A stretch of DNA of 64,000 nt, from NCBI GenBank assembly GCA_020744425.1, contig JAGMUV010000001.1, positions 5,704,001 to 5,768,000 of the forward strand, in the 5' to 3' direction. The translations under genes were made by a program, and so were the position numbers. Positions within the stretch are counted from its first letter, which is position 1. The number at the start of each line of letters is the position of its first letter. The stretch is from Dactylonectria macrodidyma (taxonomy: Eukaryota; Ascomycota; Sordariomycetes; Hypocreales; Nectriaceae). This document shows, in pieces, positions 47,025-57,660 of the stretch. The notes under the pieces are model-generated. The model saw only the letters and a list, made by a program, of their open reading frames with translations, searched no databases and was not told where the DNA came from.

Positions 47025-48882
47025 CGTTATTGCGTGCTACAAAAAGTTAGCTATCATCTCGCACTGTCCAGGTTCAAGTTGTGAATGTAATATTGGACCA
47101 TGGCAAATGACAAAAACGGACGATTGAGGAAGCCATATGGCCGTATCTGAGGAGTGGTGCAATCCGTAAAAGAACTTACAACCAAGATTAATACGGGACG
47201 ATACTTCTCCAGGGGTCAGTGACGCTCGGAGAAGCCTGGTGTTTCGTGACAGATAAACACCGTGTGTCAGTGGACCTAGTGGTCCTGTAACGGTGTTCGT
47301 GAGGAACACGATGCGTTGGGAGGAAGTTTGTGCAGGAAAAAAAAGACTTGGTGGAAAACACACGCGTTGATCAAATACTCCAACAGGCGGGGTTTGGAGT
47401 CTTCAGGGGAGCTAGGTTGTGAATGATGGCGAGAGAAGCACAATAGGCGATGGTGACGAATAGAAAAGGATCAAAGCGAGGCCTTTGCCGTTCAGTCACG
47501 AACAATAGCCTAGAATCAGAAGCCACTCCCGGAAATGCGGCCGAATAGACTGTGAAGAGTGAAATAATGACTCCTCTGGTTGAGAGTCGAACGTTAGGTG
47601 TGTTCTACCTAGTCTGTACAACACCGCCCAATAGAGGAGAAGTCCCAAGGGCCACGGAAACGAGGAGCGAGGTGGAAGTGAGGTTGAAGGAAGTGAGGTG
47701 GAGGAAGGTGGAGGAGAGAAGAAAGCGGAAGAGAAATCTCGCGAGAGCGAAACTTGTGTTGTCGTGCCTGGGGCAACCAATCGAAGTCCGCTCCCAAGAG
47801 TTTGCTGCCGGCCCTTCCACCTGGCTGCCAGCTGTAAGAGACAATCACAATCACACAGACAAAGTGGAGCTATTGTATGAGCAGAATAGAGAAACTGCAC
47901 GCCAGCAAAAAGACACGATGGCTGAAGGCGCCTGCGAGGGTAGCCGGTGGGAGGAGAGGAAGCCAGTGAATGAGTAGAAGAATGTACAGGGACAGTGAGA
48001 GGGACAGTCGACGAGTATTCCAGTGCGTGAGAACGATGGTTCTCAAGGGATGGTTCTGGACCTGATGTACGAGAGGAGCGCAAGAGGGAGCTGATAAATA
48101 ATTGAAGAAACTGTGCTGGCGTTCAGCTGATTCATCCGCAAGCTCACGGAGAAGCGTGAATCATCCAACAACCCCCTCCACACCGCTTGACTACACCGCC
48201 AAAGATACTCTATGGGTAGTGTCTGCCTGAATAAAGAGGTAGCCTTTGACTGTCATTGCCGTCGTATTGAAGCCAGACCACATTGGTGTTGCTACTATGG
48301 GACAAGCTTGCTACGATGGGACAAGCCGAGCTTGACTCACGAACTTGACCAAGCGCCACATTTTCGAAGCTCGCAGCATCACGGACACCACGTCCATCGC
48401 ATGCTGCATAACCTGGCCGAGCTCCACTTGATCAGATGCCTGGCCAGCCATGAGAATGGCCTCCATAGTCGGCCCAAAAGACATTTCGTGCAGGCATCTC
48501 AACCTGACCACGTCAACACCGAGACCATCTTCAAATTGTCATCATGAGGCCCAAAGGCCACTTGCTCCAATCAAACACATCTCATACCCAGTCTGCGAAG
48601 AGCGGATCCGCGAGTCCATGGGATAGCACACAAGGTGACATGTATGCATTTCAATATCGATGTATTTCGGCTCGGAACAGTCGGCGAAGCTTTGCGTCTA
48701 AATATCGGCATCCCCAACACATCCACTCATGTAGCTCGAGGTTTTTCTTCATCTAGTTCCTGCTTGGACAGGTGCTCGAGGCCAATGCCTCCCGTCCCTC
48801 ATCACAAGAACCATCGCGACAGGTTGAGCTCCCTTCCCCCCAAGTCGAAACTCCAGACCTCAGCCCTGCTGGGGTGATTTGT
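47025..48882. other. Intergenic region, no gene recognised
   Basis: About 1.9 kb between the RRM gene start and the 3' end of ARPC4. A GA-rich, AG-repeat stretch lies near 47640-47760, probably part of the RRM gene promoter. Open frames are compositional and show no motif. Confidence 0.5.
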
Positions 48883-49639
48883 TTAATCAAACTTTGGATA
48901 GACATTAGTAGTCGATTAGAGCAGTAGCATGAGTATGCTTTCTTACCGGTGTCAGGAAAGATTCGGCCACGAATCGAGCTCTTGCGTTCAACTACACATG
49001 ACGATTAGAGTGGGGCTCGTCCGAACAAGACATGTTAAACTCACAAAGAGCTTCATCTCGGAGATTTCCTTGTCAACCTCCTCCATAAACTGAATGATGA
49101 AGTCCACAAGCTTATGCTTGAGCATTTCCTCGGTGTGGAAGTTGGTTATTAAGAAGGTGATGTCGTATCCCTAGGAGGCGGTGGTGTCAGTCAGGGGCAG
49201 CACGTCAGCAGGGGATCTGGCCGGATAGGACGGACCTTGATGGGTTTCCTCCGCAAAATGAAGAACGACTCGGCGCGCTGCGTCAAGAATCGGGTGAACT
49301 TATGTACCAGGATGTGCTCAATCTCGTCGGCCTGCTTGATCTTAATGCTGATGCGGACTGAGTTGATGCTTGGCTCGATCAAGACCCGCTCGTTTTCGTT
49401 GCGCGCAATGGTGAGCGGGGTGAGGAGGACCTCAGGCGAGGTCTGGGCCTCAATCTCGGGGACATTGTGTCGCTCGGCGGTCTGGGAGGCGAAGTTGGAG
49501 AGTGTGAGAGCAGCTGTCAAGCTGCTCCGTACACACTGCAGGTACGGCCGTAGGGATTGGGACTGAACGCCACGAGGCTAGAGTTAGCACGGGCGATTGC
49601 CGTCGCACGACATGGGGATATCCAAGTGAGACATACCAT
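48883..49639 (-). CDS. ARC19: Actin-related protein 2/3 complex subunit 4 (ARPC4, p20-Arc)
   Basis: Core subunit of the Arp2/3 complex, which nucleates branched actin at endocytic patches; cytoplasmic. Five exons (49639-49637, 49562-49236, 49170-49045, 48991-48947, 48891-48883) give 169 residues, the exact length expected. Recognisable segments are [51 protein letters not shown] and [16 protein letters not shown]. The first exon codes only for the initiator Met and the last codes only for Phe-Asp-stop. Introns 1 and 4 have CTAAC/CTAAT branch sites. Intron 2 uses an unusual GTCCGT donor. Exons 1 and 5 are too short to detect by coding signal and rest on family length and splice signals. The gene is divergent from Ubp6/USP14, 678 bp apart. 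Confidence 0.93.
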
Positions 49640-50317
49640 GACTGTGGCTCTTGCTTAATCTGAGCCCAGGGCTTTTGTCGGCGGCGATGCTGTGAGTCGA
49701 GAAGGCTGGTGATATCCCGGCGGGGTCTGGGATAGGGACATCAGGCACCTCAAGTCGGAGCTGTCCAACTGTCCATGTGGGGGGCCATGACGAGTGCGCA
49801 TGGGGAAGCGTCAAGCCACGTCACGTGGACTCGTGTTGTCGACCCGCTCCCCTGCTCAGCCACAGCCGTGGTTGCCCTGTTGCCCAGTGGTGGAGGTAGA
49901 TGTTACTGCGATAAAAGGCTCCAGTGGTTGCAGCTCCGGATTCTAGTGGAGGTATTACCCACCGGAGGTACTCAGAAGAAGGACGCAGAAGCAGTTCCCA
50001 ACTGAGGTACCCCGTCCTAAGGGCTCCTCAGCGCTGCCACTCAAGTCCCTAGCTGCCTCTACACCGCTTTCTCCACTATTAACCTCTCGCCTCAGCCAGG
50101 TACCAGCATGATGACGCTGTCCCAATGGCTTGCTTGCTTGTTCTAGGCTGTCTCGTCCAACAAAATCCTCGACATCCCGCGCCACCTCGCATCGCATCAA
50201 CCTGCAAGGGGTCCTGCAAGCTTAGCTTCACGCGTCTCCCTCCTCCTTCCACTCTCCTTTCTCTTTCTGCACCTTGTTCTCGATCTTGCGCTCTCAGAGC
50301 TTCCATCTCGAGCAAAC
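49640..50317. promoter_or_regulatory. Shared divergent promoter region of ARPC4 and UBP6
   Basis: 678 bp between two outward-facing start codons. The part next to UBP6 is strongly pyrimidine-rich (about 50,220-50,285), as common in fungal leaders. No TATA box was seen. Confidence 0.6.
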
Positions 50318-52106
50318 ATGGCGTCCCTCTCAGGTCTGTTACCCCTCCGTCGGCTTCCCGTCCACCCGCAACCACATTTCTAACCGCGGTCGTCATTCAG
50401 TCACCGTCAAGCACCAGGGCAAAAAGTACAATGTCGACATCGACCCGAGCTCGACCGGCGAGGACTTCAAGCTCCAGATGTTCAGTCTCACCAATGTCGA
50501 ACCAGAGCGACAGAAGATTCTCATCAAGGGCGGCCAGCTAAAGGATGATGCCGATATGACCAAGCTCGGTCTCAAAGCCGGCCAGACCATTATGATGATG
50601 GGCACCCCGGGATCCAGTGGCGGTGACCTTGTCCGTCCCAAGGACCTGGTCAAATTTGTCGAAGACATGACCGAAGCTGAGCAAGCCCAGCAAGTCGGCG
50701 CCACCCCAGCTGGTCTCGTCAACCTCGGCAACACCTGCTACCTTAACTCGACCCTCCAGACTCTTCGCTTGATGCCTGAGCTTCAGGACGCTTTGAAGAC
50801 GTATACCCCCGGTGCCGCACCTACCAGCCTCCTTGCGGGTGGCTCTTCCATGGACCTGGCTGGCCAACTTTCCACTCTCTACAAAAAGATGGGCGAAACC
50901 CAAGATCCCTTCCCACCCATGAACTTCCTCAACGCCCTCCGAGTCGTGTTCCCTCAGTTCGCCGAAAAATCCAAGTCGGGCCATGGCTACGCTCAACAAG
51001 ACGCCGAAGAGGCCTGGTCGCAAATAGTCCAGCAGCTCAACCAGAAACTCCGCATCAAGGGCTCCGGCGATGCCACCGACGTTTCCTTTATTGACAAGTA
51101 CATGACGGGAGAGCTCACATCGGTGATGGAGTGCGACGAAGAGGAAGCCCGCACCGCTGGCGAACAGGCCATCACTACCAAGGAAACCTCCACCAAGCTC
51201 AAATGCCACATCGATAGCTCGACGAACCACCTGCGTGACGGCATCCTGGCTAGCTTGTCGGAGAAAATCGAAAAGAATTCCGAGGTCCTAGGCCGTAACG
51301 CGGTCTATACCAAGACTGCCAAGATCTCACGCGCACCCAAGTACCTGACCGTACAGTTTGTTCGATTCTTCTGGAAGCGAGAGACTCAAAAGAAGGCCAA
51401 GATTATGCGAAAGGTGACTTTCCCACAGGAGTTGGACATTGTTGAGTTCTGCTCGGATGATTTGAAAAAGGCTCTCATCCCCGTTCGCGACAAGGTCCGA
51501 GAAATCCGCAAGGACGAGGAGGATATTGAGCGCGCCCGCAAGCGCCAGAAGCGGTCCCACGATCAGGCCATGGCCGATGTTCCCGGCGGCGCTGGTCTCC
51601 CTAGTGAGAAGGAGAAGAAGGAAGCGGAGAAGAAGGCCGCGGAGGTCGCCGAGAAGAGGGGTGAGAAGAAGGCAGAGCAGTCGGCAGATGGTGACACCGT
51701 CATGGGTGAGACGTACAAAACGGATGCCGAGATTGAGGCCGAACGGGACGCTGCTCTTTTGGTTGCGAAGAAGGAACTTAACGCTTTGATCAACTCCGAC
51801 CTTCGTGACGACGATGGTGCTAACCAATCGGGTCTGTACGAGCTTCGAGGTGTGGTGACGCACCAAGGCGCCAGTGCCGACAGTGGTCACTACACTTCGT
51901 ACGTCAAGAAGTCGGCTCCCATCGATCCCAAAACGGGCAAGAAGGGTGAGGAAGACGGCAAGTGGTGGTGGTTCAACGACGACAAGGTGACGGAGGTGGA
52001 GGCTGAGAAGATCCAGACGCTTGCGGGCGGTGGCGAGTCTCACTCGGCCCTGATTCTTCTGTACAAGGCCATCCCTCTCCCCAGTGCGGAGGGAACAATG
52101 GAATAG
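50318..52106 (+). CDS. UBP6: Proteasome-associated deubiquitinase Ubp6/USP14
   Basis: Removes ubiquitin from substrates at the 26S proteasome. Exons 50318-50333 and 50401-52106 encode 573 residues. The 67-bp intron has a TTTCTAAC branch site, and joining gives MASLSVTVKHQGKKYNVDID, a normal start for the family's ubiquitin-like domain (residues 6-75). The USP catalytic domain shows the Cys box LVNLGNTCYLNSTLQTL (Cys118). The His box is THQGASADSGHYTSY (His502), with FNDD as the third catalytic position (Asn531/Asp532). SGHGYAQQDAEEAW is also typical. A Lys/Glu/Ala-rich insert (about residues 400-450), probably a charged helix, precedes the His box. The frame is open upstream through the intron but begins with a TTG, so the spliced ATG start is preferred. 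Confidence 0.95.
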
Positions 52107-52501
52107 GCCCCACCTGAGCGCGGGTTTCTTTCGGCGGCATAGGAACAAAAAAGAGCTCTAGGCGTTGGTGATGGTCTGGACAGGCAGATTCTAGAGACGA
52201 ACATGGATATAAAGACATGATTTTACACATTGCAAGGCAGGCGTAGGCAGTGAGGGAATGAATGAATACAGGTACAAGGTTGATTGCATACTTGCTACGT
52301 TATGATACATGTCTATTGGGTATGGGGTCGTCCTTTTTGACCGGGCCCTTGAGGTCTCCCTCCTGACCAAGCCCGATCTTGATCAGGCGCTGAGGTTTTC
52401 GTTTCGTTATAACATAGTTACCTTGCTGTTGGCTTGAGTAATTAAGTTGTCATGATTGTACAAGGGACGTGGTATTACGTCCAGTCTCTTCATTAGTGTC
52501 G
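52107..52501. other. Convergent intergenic region
   Basis: 395 bp holding the 3' ends of UBP6 and of the small membrane protein gene. No coding feature was seen. Confidence 0.5.
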
Positions 52502-52870
52502 TCACTTGGACCTTGTTGCCTTTTCCGCCCATCTCGCCTTTTCTTCCTCTCGCTCCTTGACACGTTCATGGAAAGCGTCCAGTTTCCGTTGCAAGGTAGC
52601 TCTTTGTCCCAGTAGTACTTGCTTCTGGTCCTCGAGGGCGGCGATCTGGTCGGCGGCCGACGTGGCGCGAAACTGGGTGATTGCCTAGGGGACGCCTGTT
52701 GGTACATGCATCATGCCTAGGGGAAAGGATAGGAAGCCACAAACTTCTTCTTTTTGCTTGTCTCCCTTGAGTTGTGCGCCTGTGATGGCGCCGACACCAA
52801 TACAGGCGGAGAAAGCGACGGCCCAGATGCACCTCTGAATTTTTTGCTGCCTGGTCCACTGGTGAGCCAT
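52502..52870 (-). CDS. Small membrane protein with C-terminal coiled coil
   Basis: Family not recognised. Exons 52870-52745 and 52684-52502 (60-bp intron, GTTTGT donor, CTAG acceptor) encode 102 residues. An Arg/Lys/Gln-rich start (HQWTRQQKIQR) is followed by one hydrophobic helix, about residues 14-33 (CIWAVAFSACIGVGAITGA). Residues 42-102 are charged and heptad-like, rich in Gln, Glu, Lys and Ala, and predict a coiled coil. A basic N-terminus plus one membrane span and a soluble helix fits small inner-membrane mitochondrial assembly factors, but that is inference only. The ATG at 52870 is the first; the frame upstream begins with TTG. It converges on UBP6. Confidence 0.72.
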
Positions 52871-54421
52871 TGCGGCCGAAGAAGATGGCAACAGGAGGGT
52901 ATGTGCGAGATGTCGGATTGTACGCGGTGCTAGGGTTCGCGTCGGACTGGAGGCTGGGGTTTGCGACGCTCCTCGGGCGGCGTCATGCCCAACACTGCAG
53001 CTAGAACCAGAGGTTTTTCAGATCGGGACAAGAAACGAGGGCAGTTGGGGACCAGTCGGGTGTGCAACTGACGATGGCCTTAGATCTCGCTGGCCAGTCG
53101 TCAGTATCTAGGCCTCCGGTGGGCTCAGAGTCGAAGTCGGAGGTGAATCGGAGGTCGACGTTGAAGTCGGAGTCGTCTTTATCCAGCACAGAATCCCAGG
53201 TCTAGAGGCGGCGGGCCGGAGACCACGGCAAGGCGAGTTACAGGAGAGCCCGCAAATTGTCCTGCTGAGTCAGCATTGAAGCTCGTTGTGTCGGAATGAG
53301 GGGCAACCGAAGAGATGGGTTGCATGGGTGAGAAGCCAGTGAGGGAGGCCTTCGAATTGAAATGGAAAAGATGCTGTAATTTAGTTGAGGGCACATATAT
53401 TGCCATTAGATTTGTGATGTTACATCATGTTCGAAGCCACGCCAGGGTAATAGTTGGTTGTGTCTGTCATCACAGCATGGGTAGCTGCCACAGTAGCCAA
53501 CCATGATTGACGTCGCTGCAGAAAGTTCCTGTCCGAGACTTCTAGCTTCCATCGGCGCAGTTATGCATCTTTTTACCTGCCATGCAGCTGTGATATAACC
53601 AGACACTTTTCCCTATCATTCTCTGTTTTCTCGACGAAACCAGCGCTGAGCCTGTAACGGTAGGTGACATCATCATGGGAGACCTGCCCCTCAATCAGAT
53701 CAGGCGGTGGGCGGCGAGTGAGCGGGGCAAGTGCCGAGCAACAGTGGAAAGAACGCCGGGTCCAGCGAGGAAGCGAACCAGCGAGGAAGCAGCAAACCAG
53801 CGAGCCAGCATCAGTGATAGGTAAGGCAGGTACGCCTTAGTGTGGATTATTACAGAGCGCTTGCTAAGTATTACTCGGCATGCGAAAAGCCCCTTCCCCA
53901 CTCTCGCTCTTTTGCACGTTAGATCAGGCGCCGTTGTCAAGTTGCCTGAGTAGCGGTTCATCTCCGCAACACCATAAAATATACTCATAAGTTGCTCTCT
54001 CAATACAACAAGTAAATATCTCACCTACATACTACCTGCTTGATCCGCTTGGTCTCGACCTTTGAATTTGTGGCATACTTGCAGCTCGTTAGATCCGGTA
54101 AGTGATGATATCTGGCATTTGTCATTTGATTTGATTAAATTGAATTATCCAATGCCGAAAGTCACCTCCCAACTGCCATCGTCTCCTCTTCTTTGGGAGA
54201 CGCCGGTTCAGCACATGGAGCCACTCTCACAGGTATCTCATCCTCTGTATTCGCCCCCTCTGACTCATTGACAGGCACTTGCGTAATTGACTCGCCGCTC
54301 TGCTGAGGCGGGAACCATCTCAACCACTCTTGATATCTCACGATCTCACCTCTCACTACTCCGAGTCAATCACACCACCGAACCTCATCCCACCCTCCTG
54401 AGCTCCTCATCCGCCACAGCC
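52871..54421. other. Intergenic region, no gene supported
   Basis: 1.55 kb between the small membrane protein and the histidine phosphatase, which are divergent, so it holds both promoters. A 62-codon acidic minus-strand frame (53189-53001) has no match. Imperfect repeats of CCAGCGAGGAAGC occur near 53763-53806. Confidence 0.45.
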
Positions 54422-55533
54422 ATGTCGACACCACGTGTCTTCATCGTCCGCCACGGCGAAACAGAGTGGTCTCTCAACGGTCGACACACCGGTCGCACCG
54501 ACATTCCCCTTACTGCCAATGGAGAGAAGCGCGTGAGAGCAACCGGCAAGGCCCTCGTCGGCAACGATCGACTTATTGCCCCCAAGAAGATTGTCCACAT
54601 GTAAGTCCATGGGCAGATTCGATTCTGCTCACATTTCGTCCGATAGCGAGGGTAAAACCTCCTGTGAGTCTTCAAAGCAGCATTCGACATCAGGGGTGAT
54701 ACTTTCACTCTCTCAGACATTCTCTGTGTGGCAATAACTTGAAACACGTTCCTGTGCAGCCGCTGTGCCAACCACCTCCTCGTCGCTCGTCCCTCTTCTC
54801 AACATCAACTGCTTCGATGGCCGAAAGCTAATGTCATCCCAGCTACGTCTCTCCTCGCAAGCGTGCCCAACGTACCTTTGAGCTGCTCAATCTCGGTCTT
54901 GACGACCCCCTCCCCTGGAATGCCCATGGCGAGACGGAAGGTGATGGACTACGTTGCCATGCCAAGATTGAGGTCACTGAAGACATTCGGGAATGGGACT
55001 ATGGCGACTATGAGGGAGTTACCAGTCCCGAGATCCGCAAACTAAGGGCCGAGCAAGGACTTGAGGGGAACTGGGATATTTGGAGAGACGGATGCCCAGG
55101 AGGAGAGTCAGTCTTCCCAGAAACCGAGCCTGCCCTGTATAAGGGTTCACCTGCCATATTCTCGATTCATGTTTAAACTAACTGGAAAGTAGGAGTCCCG
55201 AAGATGTGACCGAACGCTTGGACAGACTGATTCACGAGATTCGTGACAAGTGGCACAAGCCCGTTATCGGTAAACCAGCAGACACCGCGACCAGCGGAGA
55301 CGTTCTCGTTGTCGCTCACGGCCACATCCTTCGTGCCTTCGCCATGAGATGGGCCCAATATTCCCTACAAAACGGGCCGACGTTCTTGATGGAGGCTGGC
55401 GGCGTTGGAACTCTCAGGTGAGACCGCTCATTATTTACATCTTGGAAGCTGGTACTGATACGACCGTAGTTACGAACATCACAGTATTGATGAGCCTGCC
55501 CTTCTTCTTGGCGGCGCATTCGTCCTTGAATAA
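54422..55533 (+). CDS. Histidine phosphatase/phosphoglycerate mutase-like enzyme, Shb17-type
   Basis: Member of the two-histidine phosphatase superfamily. Exons 54422-54600, 54843-55106, 55193-55417 and 55470-55533 give 243 residues. The N-terminal phospho-histidine motif is VRHGETEWS (His11). GRHTGRTDIPLTANG, the SPRKRAQRTFEL segment, REWDYGDYEG and the second catalytic box VAHGHILR (His190) follow. Together with DIWRDGC this pattern is closest to yeast Shb17, a sedoheptulose-1,7-bisphosphatase of riboneogenesis; other substrates are possible. Intron 1 is 242 bp; introns 2 and 3 are 86 and 52 bp with GTCAGT and GTGAGA donors. Intron 2 has a perfect CTAAC branch site. Start: first ATG, in good context (GCCATGTCG). 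Confidence 0.92.
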
Positions 55534-56533
55534 ATGCAAAGGGGGAGTTGAGCAATGTTTGGGTAGAGATAACCGAGTGGTACTATTCTTTAGATAACCG
55601 TATAATATCGTCCGCTTGTTGAGTCCAACACCCTCTATTGGTTGTAAGGGAGACTTATTGGGCCGGGCCTCCACACTAGTCGCACTAAACGGCTTGTTGG
55701 TGGCCCAGGGAGGAGTAAGGAGGGTGATGAGCCACCACACCTCGGAGTAATCAAACTGTATGGCAAGACATATGCTACCTCAACGTGTAACGGCACGGCG
55801 AGGCTGATGATACCAACCCCCTCATTCACCAATTTTCGATCAGCAATGAGACACAGTGTGACATTCTTCCCTTCTATTACCGACGGCCCATTCCCTCGGG
55901 CCCTTGTGAAATGAACTGCGAACGTAAGTTGTCTTCGCGTTGAGGCAAGCGAAACTACAGATTGACGGGGCGTCAGGAAACCGAGTTCTGATTCGGTACC
56001 CAACCGCCGTCTTTACCAGTGATGAACCAACTCAAGCTATTTGCATTTCACCCGTCGAGAACGTATTTATTTATTCTCATGGCTCTTGATATGTGACGGC
56101 TAGCTTAGCGAGCTACCCTACACCTCACCCAACTCTCATGAGGCGAGCCGCAAGCGAAGAACGGCAAAGTTTCAGTAGCATGAGTATGGCGTTGACTCGG
56201 ACTCAACAAATTAAGACGCCGGCAATGTGGATGTTCTTTACATCCGAGTTTCCAGAAGGTCTTTTGCTTCATCAAAATGCACGCATTTTCTTTGCCATTG
56301 TAAGCAGCTAGACCCGGGGGCTCACCCTCGAATCCTGCCAGGTCTCCAGTACTTGTGATATGGTTCTAGACACCATGATGTAGATTTCACATCGCTGGTG
56401 GTAGCTGCGTACTGAAATTGACTCTGCGTTATTGTAAATTGTAAATATGCTGCTGTATTAAGATATCCTAATAGAGCTTGTTCCTCGACGATGAGGGCCA
56501 GGGACCTGCTTCTTTTCCCACAAGCGATTCAAC
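55534..56533. other. Convergent intergenic region
   Basis: 1 kb holding the 3' ends of the histidine phosphatase and methyltransferase genes. No domain-bearing frame was seen. Confidence 0.5.
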
Positions 56534-57660
56534 CTAGAGCTTGGACCCCCTAGCGATGAAGACCTTTCTGCTGGGCCCATGTGCATGCCCATTCCCATGC
56601 CTGTAGCCTTCCTGCTTCTCGTGGTGGTGGCTATCATGCTCGTGATCGTGGGCGTGAGTGTGAGCATGAGCGTCTTCGTGCCCTGCTCCTTCGCCATGAA
56701 TCGTCTCGAAAACGATAGGCTCAGCAAACTCCTCGAACGCGAACTCACCGCCAACTCCTGCGTTGGTGAAAATAGCAGCGATCTGGTCCTTGGAGAAGCC
56801 ATGGTGTGAGATGCCATGGCGTGAGGCATACTCGGCATTGGTCTCCGCATGCACAGAGAAGTCGACGATGAAGAAGACGCCACCGGGCTTGAGGCGGGCA
56901 GCTAACCGCTTGGCTGCGAGCTCGCAGTCGTCGAAATGATGGAAGCCCAGGCCAACACCAGCGACATCGAAGGAGAAAAACTTGGTACCCGAGAATGCAG
57001 AGGGAGCGGCATCGGACGGGTCAGCAAGATTGCCCACGAATGCCGATCGAGCTGCAGTAACACCCTGTGATGAGCATGTTAGAAAGTGGACGTGGTTCGT
57101 TAAGGCATATGTCAGCTCAGTAGAGGTGCATGGATCTAACCTCGCGTTGTGCTTGGGCATTGTACTCGTGTACCATGTTCTCAGTGACATCGATGCCAAT
57201 GCTTTCTGTCACAGTCTCTGCCAACACCTAAGGACCCAACACGTTAGCAAACCCCAACTCTCACTAAACATGTTTGCTAGATGCCTGTCTGACCCTAGAG
57301 AGCATCCCAGTGCCGCATGCATAATCAAGGAATCGAGAACCTGGCTTCATGCCAATGAAGCCCAGCCTCGCATGGATCTGGCGCTCGAGCTGCACAATGG
57401 CAGATGCATGCTTCTGGTCGTACTGGCCGGCGATCTCGCTATAGTTGCACACCCGTCAGCAAAGGAACATGGAGAGCACTGGACGAGCGCGGCTGGTGTG
57501 ACGTGTCGGATGCCGCTGATCCCGTCAACCGTGATAGGTAGGCTATTTCGGCTAGATACCTGATAGCTGAGAGGTCAAGCTCGTGCCGTGCAGGTGTGGC
57601 TGACCGACCAACAGATACTCACTTGAAATGCGCCTGGTTCTTGGATAGATTGTCGACCAT
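56534..57660 (-). CDS. Class I SAM-dependent methyltransferase with His-rich segment and C-terminal SKL
   Basis: Predicted small-molecule methyltransferase; substrate unknown. Exons 57660-57623, 57438-57294, 57227-57141 and 57064-56534 encode 266 residues. The N-terminal helix (NLSKNQAHFNEIAGQYDQ) is typical of UbiE-like fungal enzymes. Motif I is FLDYACGTG (residues 49-57), GIDVTENMV is the acidic end of strand 2, and LKPGGVFFIVDF is the post-motif strand. Residues about 213-253 hold some 17 His among Asp, Glu and Gly, a likely metal-binding segment. The chain ends ARGSKL-stop, a canonical type 1 peroxisomal targeting signal. Intron 1 is long (184 bp) and splits the Asn codon in HFNEIA. The exon 2 donor (GTCAGA) and exon 3 donor (GTTAGA) are weaker but restore the family order. 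No neighbouring gene indicates the substrate. Confidence 0.88.

Noticed and set aside
50274..50400. Upstream extension of the UBP6 frame through the intron
   Set aside because: It starts with TTG, and the spliced ATG at 50318 gives the conserved MASL-VTVKHQGKKY start.
51327..52148. 273-codon open frame on the minus strand
   Set aside because: It is the antisense shadow of the UBP6 coding region, whose sense frame has catalytic motifs throughout.
56458..56883. 141-codon minus-strand frame overlapping the methyltransferase
   Set aside because: An alternative frame of the same exon. The accepted frame carries the methyltransferase motifs and the SKL end.
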